A model generated the notes under the pieces. That model did not search any database and was not told the origin of the DNA. It saw only the letters and a program-made list of their open reading frames with translations. DNA of 21,992 nucleotides, from NCBI GenBank assembly GCA_046565865.1, contig JBKHXU010000034.1, forward strand, positions 1 through 21,992, written 5' to 3'. How positions within the stretch are numbered: position 1 is the stretch's first letter; every line of letters starts with the position of its first letter. Positions 1 through 7,260 of this stretch are shown one piece after another. A program made the translations under genes and the position numbers. The DNA is from JBKHXU01 sp046565865. GTDB lineage: Bacteria; Pseudomonadota; Gammaproteobacteria; Acidiferrobacterales; Sulfurifustaceae.

Positions 1-43
1 GCGCGGCCTCGTACTGTGGCAGCCGCCGGCACGGTCCGGGCAT
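1..43 (-). CDS. 5' end of a further gene of the pilus operon (partial, runs off the left edge)
   Basis: An ATG lies at 43-41 on the minus strand, preceded by a good ribosome binding site (GGAAAGG, about 7 bases upstream). It opens 14 complete codons reading MPGPCRRLPQYEAA before the edge. It is the next gene in an operon of prepilins. The visible end would fit the basic leader just before the GFTLIEL motif of a type IV prepilin, and in known msh loci mshC follows mshA. The identification as a pilin is inference; only the start codon, ribosome binding site and position are seen. Confidence 0.4.
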   Translation of the reverse strand, partial: MPGPCRRLPQYEAA

Positions 44-85
44 CCAGGCGCCTTTCCGCTTTTGCAGCGGTAGGCGTTTAACCGG

Positions 86-454
86 TTACGGTTGGTACGT
101 CGCAGTACCGACGCCGCCGACCGCCGATGTGCAATCACCAAGCGCGCCACCAGCGCTGTCCAGGAGCGCCACATCGACGCGGGGATTGGCGCCCGATGGC
201 ATCTCGAGGACACCCGCATTGCACCCGGAACCCGGCAGCTCTGCCGCGACCTGGCCGCCGTTAGGGGCCGCCTTGAGGCGCGCCACAGCGATGGCGATGG
301 CGGAGCCGACGGAATTCTTCGCACCGTCTTCCGCCGCGCCGCGTGCATCGGTCGTGACATCGTAGAACCGCGGCAGCGCTACCGCCGCCAGGATGCCGAG
401 GATCACGATCACCATCACCAACTCGATCAAAGTAAAACCACGTTGCTTGTTCAT
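86..454 (-). CDS. MSHA-type type IV prepilin
   Basis: Class III prepilin of 122 residues. A short leader MNKQRG is followed by the cleavage motif G|FTLIEL with Glu at mature position 5, then a hydrophobic helix ending in ALPRF. The prepilin peptidase should cut and methylate it, and it should assemble through the helix. Two cysteines lie in the C-terminal half (GSGCNAG and GDCTSA), about 35 residues apart, and could form the usual pilin disulfide. The open frame continues 39 codons upstream, but ATG 454 has the ribosome binding site (CTGGAG, 8 bases away) and gives a normal leader. It follows another prepilin gene by 56 bases. By position in the order mshE-G-F-B-A it could be MshA or MshB; I do not decide between them. 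Confidence 0.85.
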   Translation of the reverse strand: MNKQRGFTLIELVMVIVILGILAAVALPRFYDVTTDARGAAEDGAKNSVGSAIAIAVARLKAAPNGGQVAAELPGSGCNAGVLEMPSGANPRVDVALLDSAGGALGDCTSAVGGVGTATYQP

Positions 455-510
455 TTGTTTGACTCCAGTTTGCTCTACACCGAACTCACGGCTGACTCGA
501 GCAAAACGCC

Positions 511-963
511 CTAGCAGCCACCCGTTTGGGCCGTTACCGCCCCTGTCGCCGCCACATACTCGACGCGGCACGTCGCCGAACCGCCTGCGTTCGGTGTAAA
601 CGTTGTCGTCGCGCCATACGCGGTGGTGTAACCGTCCACCGGTTGCGCGTTGTTGCCGGACTGCAGCGCGTTGCCGATTCCGGTGTTGGCACCGGTCGGA
701 ATCCCGGTAACCGCTGCGACGTCGACGACGGTACCGTCGAGCATCGTTACCTGGGTCGCCGCGGTATTGCCGTTGACGAAGTAGCGCGCCTGCACCACCG
801 CCACCGCCGCGCGCACACCGCCGGCGACGCCGTTGATGCTCGCGATGCGCGCGTCCTGACCGAGGTTGATGTAGCGCGGCAGCGCGATCGCGGCAAGCGC
901 CGCGAGGATGGCGATCACCACCACCAGCTCGATGAGCGTGAAACCGCGATTGTTCGATCTCAT
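511..963 (-). CDS. MSHA-type type IV prepilin
   Basis: Prepilin of 150 residues with leader MRSNNRG, motif G|FTLIELVVVIAILAALAA with Glu5, then ALPRYINLGQDAR, a typical MSHA-pilin alpha-1 helix. The last 25 residues hold two cysteines (ATCRVEY and the terminal GGC), forming a D-region loop like that of MSHA and related pilins. The start was set at ATG 963 rather than 993 because TTGGAG lies 7-8 bases before it and the leader then has normal length. It sits between the MshF-like gene (36 bases upstream) and a second prepilin. Which of the two is the major subunit cannot be told from sequence alone. Confidence 0.85.
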   Translation of the reverse strand: MRSNNRGFTLIELVVVIAILAALAAIALPRYINLGQDARIASINGVAGGVRAAVAVVQARYFVNGNTAATQVTMLDGTVVDVAAVTGIPTGANTGIGNALQSGNNAQPVDGYTTAYGATTTFTPNAGGSATCRVEYVAATGAVTAQTGGC

Positions 964-999
964 CTCGTTCTCCAATCGGTCAGTCGACCGCATATCCGT

Positions 1000-1569
1000 T
1001 TACAGCTTGGGCACATCGGCGACCCAGGCATAAGACTCCACCGCTACCAGACGCGCGCCCTGTGGGGCACCGCCCTCGCCGTAGACGACCTCCACCTTGA
1101 ACCGCGCACGCGCCGGCCCGGGCAGCGTGCTGATAAAACTTCCCGCGTGGCGGACGCGGTACACCAGGGTCCGGCTGCCGCTGTCGAAGTACCAGCGGTT
1201 GGCCTCGATCGCCGCCGCATCCGGGCTCGCCAACGTGCCGATATAGTTGCCCGGCACCTCGGCGAGCTGATCCATGGGATTGCTCGCCTCCAGCGCGCGC
1301 AATCCCTGCCAATCGTTCCGTACGATGTGATTTGCAACCTTTATGCCAATAGCGCTGCGCAGGCTGCCAAGCACCTGTTCCATGGCCACGCGCTCGGCGT
1401 CTACGCTAAGGGCCCAAAGGCGATTGAGCCCGGCGGTCGCCAGCAGCGCGATTACAGCGATGACGAGCACCAGCTCGAGCATCGAAAAGCCGCTGGGCAC
1501 GCGCGGGCCCCCGCCCCGCTGATTAACCAATAGGATAGGTGACAAAGTTTGTCCAGTTGATGAGGCCAT
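1000..1569 (-). CDS. MshF-like type IV pseudopilin
   Basis: About 189 residues. A type IV prepilin-like segment VPSG|FSMLELVLVIAVIALLA has Glu at mature position 5 and is followed by a 170-residue periplasmic domain with motifs such as WYFDSGSRTLVYRVR. Position directly after mshG matches mshF in known MSHA loci, so a minor pseudopilin is the best reading. The start is uncertain. ATG 1569 gives an unusually long 27-residue leader and has no clear ribosome binding site. A frame extension to 1605 would overlap the end of mshG. A GTG just before VPSGFS would give a very short leader. No disulfide pair is present. Confidence 0.7.
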   Translation of the reverse strand: MASSTGQTLSPILLVNQRGGGPRVPSGFSMLELVLVIAVIALLATAGLNRLWALSVDAERVAMEQVLGSLRSAIGIKVANHIVRNDWQGLRALEASNPMDQLAEVPGNYIGTLASPDAAAIEANRWYFDSGSRTLVYRVRHAGSFISTLPGPARARFKVEVVYGEGGAPQGARLVAVESYAWVADVPKL

Positions 1570-1574
1570 GGGCG

Positions 1575-2804
1575 TCAGCGCCGGGCGGCGGCCGCGAGAT
1601 CCCACATCGGCAGGAACACGCCGAGGGCCAGGATCAACACCATGACGCCGATTATGCCGATGAGGATCGGCTCGATGGCGGTACTTAAGTTCTTGAGGCT
1701 GTAGTCGAGCTCGCGGTCGTAGTAGTCGGCGACTTCGAGCAGCAGTTCGTCGACCGCGCCGGTCTCCTCGCCGACCGCGATCATCTGCAGCACCAGCGGC
1801 GGAAACAGGCCGGTCGCCGTCGCCGTGCGCGTGATGGTGTCACCGCGCTCGATGCCATCGCGGATCTGCAGCACGCGCGCGCCGATGAACTCGTTGTCGA
1901 TGGCGCGGCTGACCACGGTGAACGCCTGCACCAGCGGCACGCCCGCGCGCAGCGTCGTCGCCAGCGAGCGGCCGAAGCGCGCCAGCGCCGCCTGCAGCAT
2001 GAGCCTGCCCACGATCGGCAGCCGCAGCTTCAGCCGGTGCCAGCGATAACGCCCGCTGGCGCCGCGCACATACAGCCGCGCCGCCACGATCGCGCCCACC
2101 ATACCGACCAGGAGCAGCGGCCAGTGCGCCACGAAGAAGTTCGAGCTCGCGATGAGCATCTTGGTGAATATCGGCAGCTCCGCGCGCAAACCCGCATACA
2201 CCCGCGCGAACGCCGGGATGACGAAGATATTGATGAAAAACATCGCCATCACAATTGCGCCGATGACGACCGTGGGATAGCGCAGCGCCTGCTTGACGCG
2301 ATCACGCGTGTCCTTCTCGCGCTCGAGATAGATTGCCAACTGCTGAAACGCCTCCGCGAGACTGCCGGTGCTCTCGCCCACCTGCACCATGCTAACGAAC
2401 AACGTCGAGAATTCCGGGTGGCGGCCGAGCGCGGTGGTGAGGTCGAGCCCCGAGTCGAGCCCGTCGGAGACGCTGCCGAGGATGCGCGCGAGCGCCGGGT
2501 TCTGCGTCGTCTCGCGCAGCCCGCTCAGCGCTTGCAGGATCGGCACACCGGCCTTGAGCAGTGTGTACATCTGCCGGCAGAAAAAAATCTGGTCGTTCAG
2601 CGCGATCTTGCCGCTGCGCGAAAACGCGCCGAGCGCCTTCAGCCCTGCCACCACGTCGCGCGTGATATCGGCCGGCGCGATGTCGATCGGCGTGACGCCG
2701 CTGTTGAACAACTGATCGGCGATGGCGTCGGCACTCGGCCCTTCCAGGCGGCCGTGCACGGGCTCACCCCGCTGGTTGCGCCCGCGATACTGAAACAACG
2801 GCAC
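1575..2804 (-). CDS. mshG: MSHA/type IV pilus inner-membrane platform protein (GspF/PilC family)
   Basis: A 409-residue GspF-family protein, the usual length. It is the polytopic platform that couples the assembly ATPase to pilin polymerisation. The N-terminus (PLFQYRGRNQRGEPVHG) is typical of the family. Two homologous cytoplasmic T2SSF domains lie at about 70-195 and 272-400, each with the conserved G(E)xxG turn (VGESTGSLAEAF at 142, VGEETGAVDELL at 344). Transmembrane helices lie near 176-198, 226-246 and 376-400. It starts with GTG only 2 bases after the mshE stop, so the two are translationally linked. Confidence 0.9.
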   Translation of the reverse strand: MPLFQYRGRNQRGEPVHGRLEGPSADAIADQLFNSGVTPIDIAPADITRDVVAGLKALGAFSRSGKIALNDQIFFCRQMYTLLKAGVPILQALSGLRETTQNPALARILGSVSDGLDSGLDLTTALGRHPEFSTLFVSMVQVGESTGSLAEAFQQLAIYLEREKDTRDRVKQALRYPTVVIGAIVMAMFFINIFVIPAFARVYAGLRAELPIFTKMLIASSNFFVAHWPLLLVGMVGAIVAARLYVRGASGRYRWHRLKLRLPIVGRLMLQAALARFGRSLATTLRAGVPLVQAFTVVSRAIDNEFIGARVLQIRDGIERGDTITRTATATGLFPPLVLQMIAVGEETGAVDELLLEVADYYDRELDYSLKNLSTAIEPILIGIIGVMVLILALGVFLPMWDLAAAARR

Positions 2805-2806
2805 GG

Positions 2807-4522
2807 TCAGTCTTCCAGGCCGAACGTGGCGCGCATCACCTGCGCCACGGTGGTGTAACCGCGAGCCGCAAGCCCGATGGCCGCGCGGCGCAGGTTTTGA
2901 TAACCGGGCTGTTTGCGCGCCGCCTCGGCGAAGGCCAGCGGATCGTTCTGGTACAGCGCCTGCACCAGGTTGTCGTCCATCTCCAGGAACTCGAAGATGC
3001 CGATGCGTCCCTGATAACCGGTGGCGTTGCAGTGATTGCAGCCGGCGCCGCGCCGGAACTGCAGACTATCGACCTGGTCACCGAGCTCCAGTCGCAGCGC
3101 CGCCTTGACCTGCGGCTCGAGCGGATACGGTTCGGCGCAACTCTCGCAAATGCGCCGCACCAGCCGCTGCGACACAATGCCGCGCAGCGACGCCGCGACC
3201 ATGTACGGCGCCACGCCCATGTCGATCAGGCGCAGCGCGGTCGAGACCGCGTCGTTGGTGTGCAGCGTGGACAGCACGAGGTGGCCGGTCATGGCCGCGC
3301 GCACGCCGATCTCGCCGGTCTCCTTATCGCGCATTTCGCCAACCAGGATGATGTCCGGGTCCTGGCGCAGCATGGAGCGCAGTACGCGCGCGAAGGTCAG
3401 CTCAATCTTGGGATTGACCTGCACCTGGTTGATGCCGGGCAGGCGGTACTCGACCGGATCTTCCACGGTCAAAATTTTCGACTCGGGCCGGTTGAGCTCC
3501 GACAGCGCCGCATAGAGCGTCGTAGTCTTGCCGCTGCCGGTCGGCCCGGTGACGAGGATCATGCCGGTCGGCGAATGGATCAGCTCGCGGAAGCGCTTCA
3601 ACATCGTCGGCGGCATGCCGATATGATCGAGCTTGAGCACGCCCGTCAGCTGATTCAGCAGGCGCATGACGACCGACTCGCCGTGCTGCACGGGCATGGT
3701 CGACATACGCACATCCACGGCCTTGTCGCGAATGCGCACCTGGAAGCGCCCGTCCTGCGGCAGGCGCTTCTCGGAGATATCGAGGCCGGCCATGAGCTTG
3801 AGGCGCGACACGAGCGCGCCGGCGATGCGCCGGTCGGCGGTCGTTTGCACGCGCAGCACGCCGTCCAAGCGAAAGCGGATGCGCAGCTCGCGCTCGTCGG
3901 GCTCGATGTGGATGTCGGACGCGTTCACCTGCACCGCATCCTCGAACACGCTTTGCAGCAGCTTGACCACCGGGGCATCGGTCGCGCCGTCGACGGCGAG
4001 CTCGCCGAGGTCCACCGTGTAGGCCGACAGCTCCTGCTCCAGCTCCTGCGCCAGACCGCTGATCTCTTCGGTGCGCCGGTAGACACGATCGATGGTACCG
4101 AGCAGGTCCGATTCCTTTACCACCGCCAGCCGCAGCGTGCGCCGCAGCACCCGCGCCAGTTCGTCGTAGGCGAAGATGTCGGTCGGATCGGCCATCCCGA
4201 GCAGCAGACCTTCGGGTGCATCCTCGAGCGCGATGGCGCGGAACCGGCGCGCGTGCGTTTCCGGGATGAGCCGCACCACTTCGGGCCTGTAGTGGTAGCG
4301 CTTGAGGTCGATGAAGGGGATCTTGAGCTGCTGGGCGAGGAACTGAAGCAGCTGTTCCTCGCTGATGAAGCCTTTCTCAATGAGCACGCGACCGAGCTTG
4401 CGCCCGCTCGTCTTCTGATCCGCGAGCGCCGCGTTGAGCTGTTCCTGGGAAATAACCTTATGCGCGATCAGGAGATCGCCGATGCGTATCTTCTTCGGCC
4501 GGCCGGCGGTCACGACGGACAT
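2807..4522 (-). CDS. mshE: MSHA pilus assembly ATPase MshE (GspE/PilB family)
   Basis: A 571-residue secretion ATPase that powers pilus extension from the cytoplasmic face of the inner membrane. The N-terminal MshEN domain carries two copies of the 24-residue cyclic-di-GMP motif, residues 13-36 (RIGDLL...LAAL-type) and 42-65 (KLGRVL...). The catalytic half has Walker A GPTGSGKTT (326-334), the Asp box EDPVEYR (354-360), Walker B IILVGEMRD (391-399), the His box around STLHTND (418-424) and a four-cysteine zinc site C459/C462/C495/C498. ATG 4522 has AGGA about 8 bases upstream. It is the first gene of the visible pilus operon, with 138 bases between it and the upstream ligase-like gene. Full-length GspE or PilB is the alternative, but the tandem MshEN motif and the order E-G-F-pilins favour MshE. 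Confidence 0.9.
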   Translation of the reverse strand: MSVVTAGRPKKIRIGDLLIAHKVISQEQLNAALADQKTSGRKLGRVLIEKGFISEEQLLQFLAQQLKIPFIDLKRYHYRPEVVRLIPETHARRFRAIALEDAPEGLLLGMADPTDIFAYDELARVLRRTLRLAVVKESDLLGTIDRVYRRTEEISGLAQELEQELSAYTVDLGELAVDGATDAPVVKLLQSVFEDAVQVNASDIHIEPDERELRIRFRLDGVLRVQTTADRRIAGALVSRLKLMAGLDISEKRLPQDGRFQVRIRDKAVDVRMSTMPVQHGESVVMRLLNQLTGVLKLDHIGMPPTMLKRFRELIHSPTGMILVTGPTGSGKTTTLYAALSELNRPESKILTVEDPVEYRLPGINQVQVNPKIELTFARVLRSMLRQDPDIILVGEMRDKETGEIGVRAAMTGHLVLSTLHTNDAVSTALRLIDMGVAPYMVAASLRGIVSQRLVRRICESCAEPYPLEPQVKAALRLELGDQVDSLQFRRGAGCNHCNATGYQGRIGIFEFLEMDDNLVQALYQNDPLAFAEAARKQPGYQNLRRAAIGLAARGYTTVAQVMRATFGLED

Positions 4523-4571
4523 GTAGAATCCTCACTAGGACAGGGACTTGAAGTGAACCTTCATGAGTCAG

Positions 4572-4590
4572 CCCTAACTCTAGTTCAGGG
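4572..4590. other. Short inverted repeat upstream of mshE
   Basis: In the 138-base gap between the ligase-like gene and mshE there is a dyad: CCCTAAC, then TCTA, then GTTCAGGG with one bulged base. It is not followed by a T-run on either strand, so it is not a convincing terminator. It could be an operator or a leader structure. I see no clear sigma-70 or sigma-54 promoter in this gap. Confidence 0.3.
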
Positions 4591-4660
4591 GGTGGGTTTA
4601 GCCAGGCAATGATCGCCCCGCAGGGCCCAAATCCCTGACCGTTACTCACTTAACGAGCAA

Positions 4661-6616
4661 TTATTGGGCCAGCGATTGCAACAGGGCCGCGTCGCGCGCC
4701 GGTACCCGCAACCGGACCTCGGCCAGTGTGGTGCGCATCTGCTGCACGCGCCGGTCCAGCTCCGCCGCGGCTTCGAGGTCGCCGGTCGCGCGGCGCAGCC
4801 GCGCCGTCGTATCGAAGTAAGCAATGGCGCCCGCGGTACCGGGATACCAGTGGACAAGCCCTGCCTCCAGTAGCGCACGGGCGCCGGCGATATCGCCGTC
4901 TTTTTCCAGCAACTCCGCCCATCGCTGGCGCGCGATATAAAGACGGGGGTTGAGCGCGAGCGCGGCGGCGTAGGCGCGCGCGGCCAACGTCTGCCACTCG
5001 GTCCCCGCCAGGTCAGCTTGCTCCTGGTACAGCGCCGCGCGCACCACGTGTGCCGTCGCCTGATAAGGATTCGCCCGCAACGACTGATCGAGCCAATTCA
5101 TGGCCTCGTCATACAGCGCGCGCCGAACCTCCGTCGGCTCCTCGGTCACCGCGCGCAGTGCGAGCCGCAATAGATCGGCATACGCCAGCGCCTTGTTGCT
5201 CGCGGGCGCCAACATGTGCGCGGTACGGATGGCGCTATCGGCCGCCTGCAGCTCCCCCTGCATGCCATGCGCCAGCCCGCGCGCGAAGTAGTGATCCGAG
5301 ATGCCGAGCATCGTCAGATGCGCGATGGGACCGAACAAGGCCGCGGCTACGCTGAGCCGAAACAGCACCGGGCGCAGATGACGCGCTGGGTACAACACGA
5401 ACTCCGTCGCCGATCGCGCGCGCAATAACAACTCGTGCAGGCGAGCGAGCGCAAGACCGGCCAGCAACGAGATGGACATCGTATAAAGATTGAAGTCCAG
5501 AAAACTGTGCAGCGCGATCGCCGTCAGGCCGCCGCCGAGCGCGATCGCCTCGGTGCGTTGCGCGGGATCCGACGAACCGCGCAGATACCGCATGCTCATT
5601 GCCAATGTCGCCAGCAAAGTACCAAGCAACAGCAGCACACCCGGCAGTCCGGTCTCGATCCAGATCTGGAGGTAATCGTTGTGTACGTAAAAGCCGAGGG
5701 TCGCGTCGGCCGGATCGCGGTACGGCGGCCACGCCAGGTAATAGGTCCCGAGACCGATACCCCACCAAGGTTCATCGCGCACCATCTCCCACGCGCCGCG
5801 CCAGATGAGCAGCCGCGGCGACGCCGCTTGCGCCGGATCGGCCAAGCTCGCCAGGCGCTCGCCCAGCTCGCCGATCAGCAACGCGTTTGCCGCCAGGTAC
5901 GCGCCCAACAGCAAACCGCCGAGGAGCAAAAGGTGCCGGCGCGCCGCGTGGCGCACGTGCAGCCCGATAAGTAACGCCATCCCGATCCAAAGCGCGAGCG
6001 ACGTGCCGCGACCGCGGGTCAGCGCGACGGTAAAGAACAACAACGCGAGCGCCGCGACCAGTCCGATCGCCGCCAGACGCCGGCCGCGCGCCAGCGCGAT
6101 CAGCAGATAACCAGCCGCGGGCAGCGCGACCAGCACCAGGAGCGCCGCGAACGAGTGAATATTAATGAAGCTGGCGCGCGGCGGATGCGCATGCACGAAG
6201 AATTGAATCAGCGCCCAACCGCATAACAGCAGCGCGCCGATGAGGACGCCGACAGTCGTATAGCGCCACAGCAGCGCGCGCATGGGCGACAGCGTGTAGA
6301 CCCAAAACACCAGCGCGAATGTCCCGACCCACCAAAAATTTATCGCGCTCGTGGCCGGCACCCGACTCCAGGAGAGCGAGATGGCCAGCCATAGCCAGAA
6401 CAACGTGAGCGACACCGACAGCGGCGTGAGCGGGAACGACAGACCGGCGTGGTAGCTGCGAGCGAGCACGAGCGCGGCCCAGGCCAACAACAGCAGTTGC
6501 ACGCCAACGAGCCAGCGAATGTCATCGCCATGAAAGAACACGGCGAGGCCGGCGGCGCCGGACACGCAGGCGATCGCGCTTACCGACGGCCAGGACAGGG
6601 CGTCGGCGCGGGTCAT
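4661..6616 (-). CDS. O-antigen ligase/polymerase-like (Wzy_C) membrane protein with C-terminal TPR region; possible pilin O-glycosyltransferase
   Basis: About 651 residues. Residues 1-435 hold roughly ten to twelve hydrophobic helices. The Wzy_C signature lies at 267-321: RLLIWRGAWEMV, then PWWGIGLGTY, then the periplasmic HNDYLQIWIETG with H312, N313 and E321. This is the catalytic loop of WaaL ligases, Wzy polymerases and PglL oligosaccharyltransferases, which transfer lipid-linked glycans. Residues about 440-635 are soluble and helical, with TPR-like repeats (ALALNPRLYIARQRWAELL, then a GDIAGARALLEAGL unit). ATG 6616 was preferred to an upstream extension that would overlap trmL on the other strand; no good ribosome binding site is visible. 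It lies directly upstream of, and codirectional with, the MSHA operon, which suggests but does not prove a pilin-glycosylating role. A surface polysaccharide ligase is the main alternative. Confidence 0.75.
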   Translation of the reverse strand: MTRADALSWPSVSAIACVSGAAGLAVFFHGDDIRWLVGVQLLLLAWAALVLARSYHAGLSFPLTPLSVSLTLFWLWLAISLSWSRVPATSAINFWWVGTFALVFWVYTLSPMRALLWRYTTVGVLIGALLLCGWALIQFFVHAHPPRASFINIHSFAALLVLVALPAAGYLLIALARGRRLAAIGLVAALALLFFTVALTRGRGTSLALWIGMALLIGLHVRHAARRHLLLLGGLLLGAYLAANALLIGELGERLASLADPAQAASPRLLIWRGAWEMVRDEPWWGIGLGTYYLAWPPYRDPADATLGFYVHNDYLQIWIETGLPGVLLLLGTLLATLAMSMRYLRGSSDPAQRTEAIALGGGLTAIALHSFLDFNLYTMSISLLAGLALARLHELLLRARSATEFVLYPARHLRPVLFRLSVAAALFGPIAHLTMLGISDHYFARGLAHGMQGELQAADSAIRTAHMLAPASNKALAYADLLRLALRAVTEEPTEVRRALYDEAMNWLDQSLRANPYQATAHVVRAALYQEQADLAGTEWQTLAARAYAAALALNPRLYIARQRWAELLEKDGDIAGARALLEAGLVHWYPGTAGAIAYFDTTARLRRATGDLEAAAELDRRVQQMRTTLAEVRLRVPARDAALLQSLAQ

Positions 6617-6685
6617 TGGGCGGGGTTGACGTAGAATGGCGGCATCGCTCGTTTGAGCCCAAGTGTAGTCGGCCACGATTGCGGC

Positions 6686-7150
6686 ATGTTCGACATCGTC
6701 CTGCACCAACCGGAAATCCCGCCCAATGCCGGCAACATCATCCGGCTCGCGGCCAATACCGGCAGCCGGCTGCATCTGATCGAACCGCTCGGGTTTGGAT
6801 TAACGGACAAACACCTCCGACGCGCGGGGCTCGACTATGCGGCGCTGGCCCTGGTAAGAACTTATTCGAGTTTCGATGCGTTCATGGAGGCGGTGCAGCC
6901 GCTTCGGCTCTATGCCTATACCACCCGAGGTCAGCGGCGTTATACCGATGTTGTCTATCAAGCTAACGATGCGTTCCTGTTCGGCGCCGAGACGCGCGGG
7001 CTGCCGCCGGCGTTGTTGGAGCGCATCGTGCCCAACGCGCGCCTGCGCCTGCCGCTCGTGCCGGGCAACCGCAGTCTCAATCTCGCCAACGCCGTCGCCG
7101 TGGTCGTGTACGAGGCCTGGCGCCAGCTCGATTTCGCCGGCGGCGGCTAA
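6686..7150 (+). CDS. trmL: tRNA (cytidine(34)-2'-O)-methyltransferase TrmL
   Basis: A 154-residue SPOUT methyltransferase, close to the 157 of E. coli TrmL. It uses S-adenosylmethionine to 2'-O-methylate the wobble base of leucine tRNAs. The N-terminus MFDIVLHQPEIPPNAGNIIR and the knot motifs FLFGAETRGLP (97-107) and LPLVPGNRSLNLANAV (122-137), then VVYEAWRQL, are diagnostic. ATG 6686 was chosen over a TTG 33 bases upstream because family members begin at this M-x-x-I-V-L. It is divergent from the ligase-like gene (69-base gap) and stands alone upstream of mrcB. Confidence 0.93.
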   Translation: MFDIVLHQPEIPPNAGNIIRLAANTGSRLHLIEPLGFGLTDKHLRRAGLDYAALALVRTYSSFDAFMEAVQPLRLYAYTTRGQRRYTDVVYQANDAFLFGAETRGLPPALLERIVPNARLRLPLVPGNRSLNLANAVAVVVYEAWRQLDFAGGG

Positions 7151-7156
7151 CAGGTG

Positions 7157-7186
7157 ATGCAAAAATCCCTCTATGGATTGTTGCAT
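7157..7186 (+). repeat. Dispersed hairpin element, copy A (after trmL)
   Basis: Core 7159-7184: left arm GCAAAAATCC, loop CTCTAT, right arm GGATTGTTGC, extended outward by an AT pair at each side. It differs from the consensus GCAAAAGTCC/GGACTTTTGC by a compensated pair (G to A on the left, C to T on the right) plus one mismatch. It begins 6 bases after the trmL stop codon. An ATG at 7157 opens a 31-codon frame starting MQKSLYGLLHG. No T-run follows the stem. Confidence 0.7.
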
Positions 7187-7227
7187 GGCGCATCTCTGTG
7201 CCAAGCGCCCTATACGCCCGCGGCGCG

Positions 7228-7233
7228 TATAAT
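7228..7233 (+). promoter_or_regulatory. Candidate -10 box for mrcB
   Basis: A perfect TATAAT lies 27 bases before the GTG start of mrcB, in an otherwise GC-rich gap. No good -35 hexamer sits 16-18 bases upstream (GC-rich there). A TTGACA at 7233-7238 is too close to the start codon to serve as the -35 of this gene. An activator-dependent or weak promoter is possible. Confidence 0.4.
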
Positions 7234-7260
7234 TGACATATTCCAACCGTAAGCCTCTCC

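Noticed and set aside
56..70. CCGCT-TTTGC-AGCGG hairpin as a fifth copy of the dispersed element
   Set aside because: It has CAAAAG on the minus strand but lacks the GTCC/GGAC apex and the 6-nt loop; the stem is only 5 bp.
526..1533. 335-codon plus-strand frame across the pilin genes
   Set aside because: It crosses three prepilin genes in antisense and has no signal peptide or motif; an artefact of high GC.
2897..4612. 571-codon plus-strand frame opposite mshE
   Set aside because: It is the mirror of a well-supported ATPase gene. His/Arg/Gln-rich composition is typical of antisense frames in GC-rich DNA.
4458..4649. 63-codon minus-strand frame overlapping the start of mshE
   Set aside because: Mostly in the leader of mshE and out of frame with it, with no recognisable features and no good ribosome binding site.
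6621..6637. TTGACG followed by TAGAAT as a promoter for trmL
   Set aside because: The two hexamers are 1 base apart, not 16-18, and no better -35 precedes TAGAAT.
7233..7238. TTGACA as the -35 box of mrcB
   Set aside because: Its -10 would fall on or after the start codon at 7261; the overlapping TATAAT at 7228 is the more likely element.
7157..7252. 31-codon frame beginning at hairpin copy A as a small gene
   Set aside because: No ribosome binding site, and its resemblance to the other leader peptides follows from the shared hairpin DNA. Its two differences from consensus are synonymous, but two changes are not evidence of coding. It is reported only within the hairpin findings.
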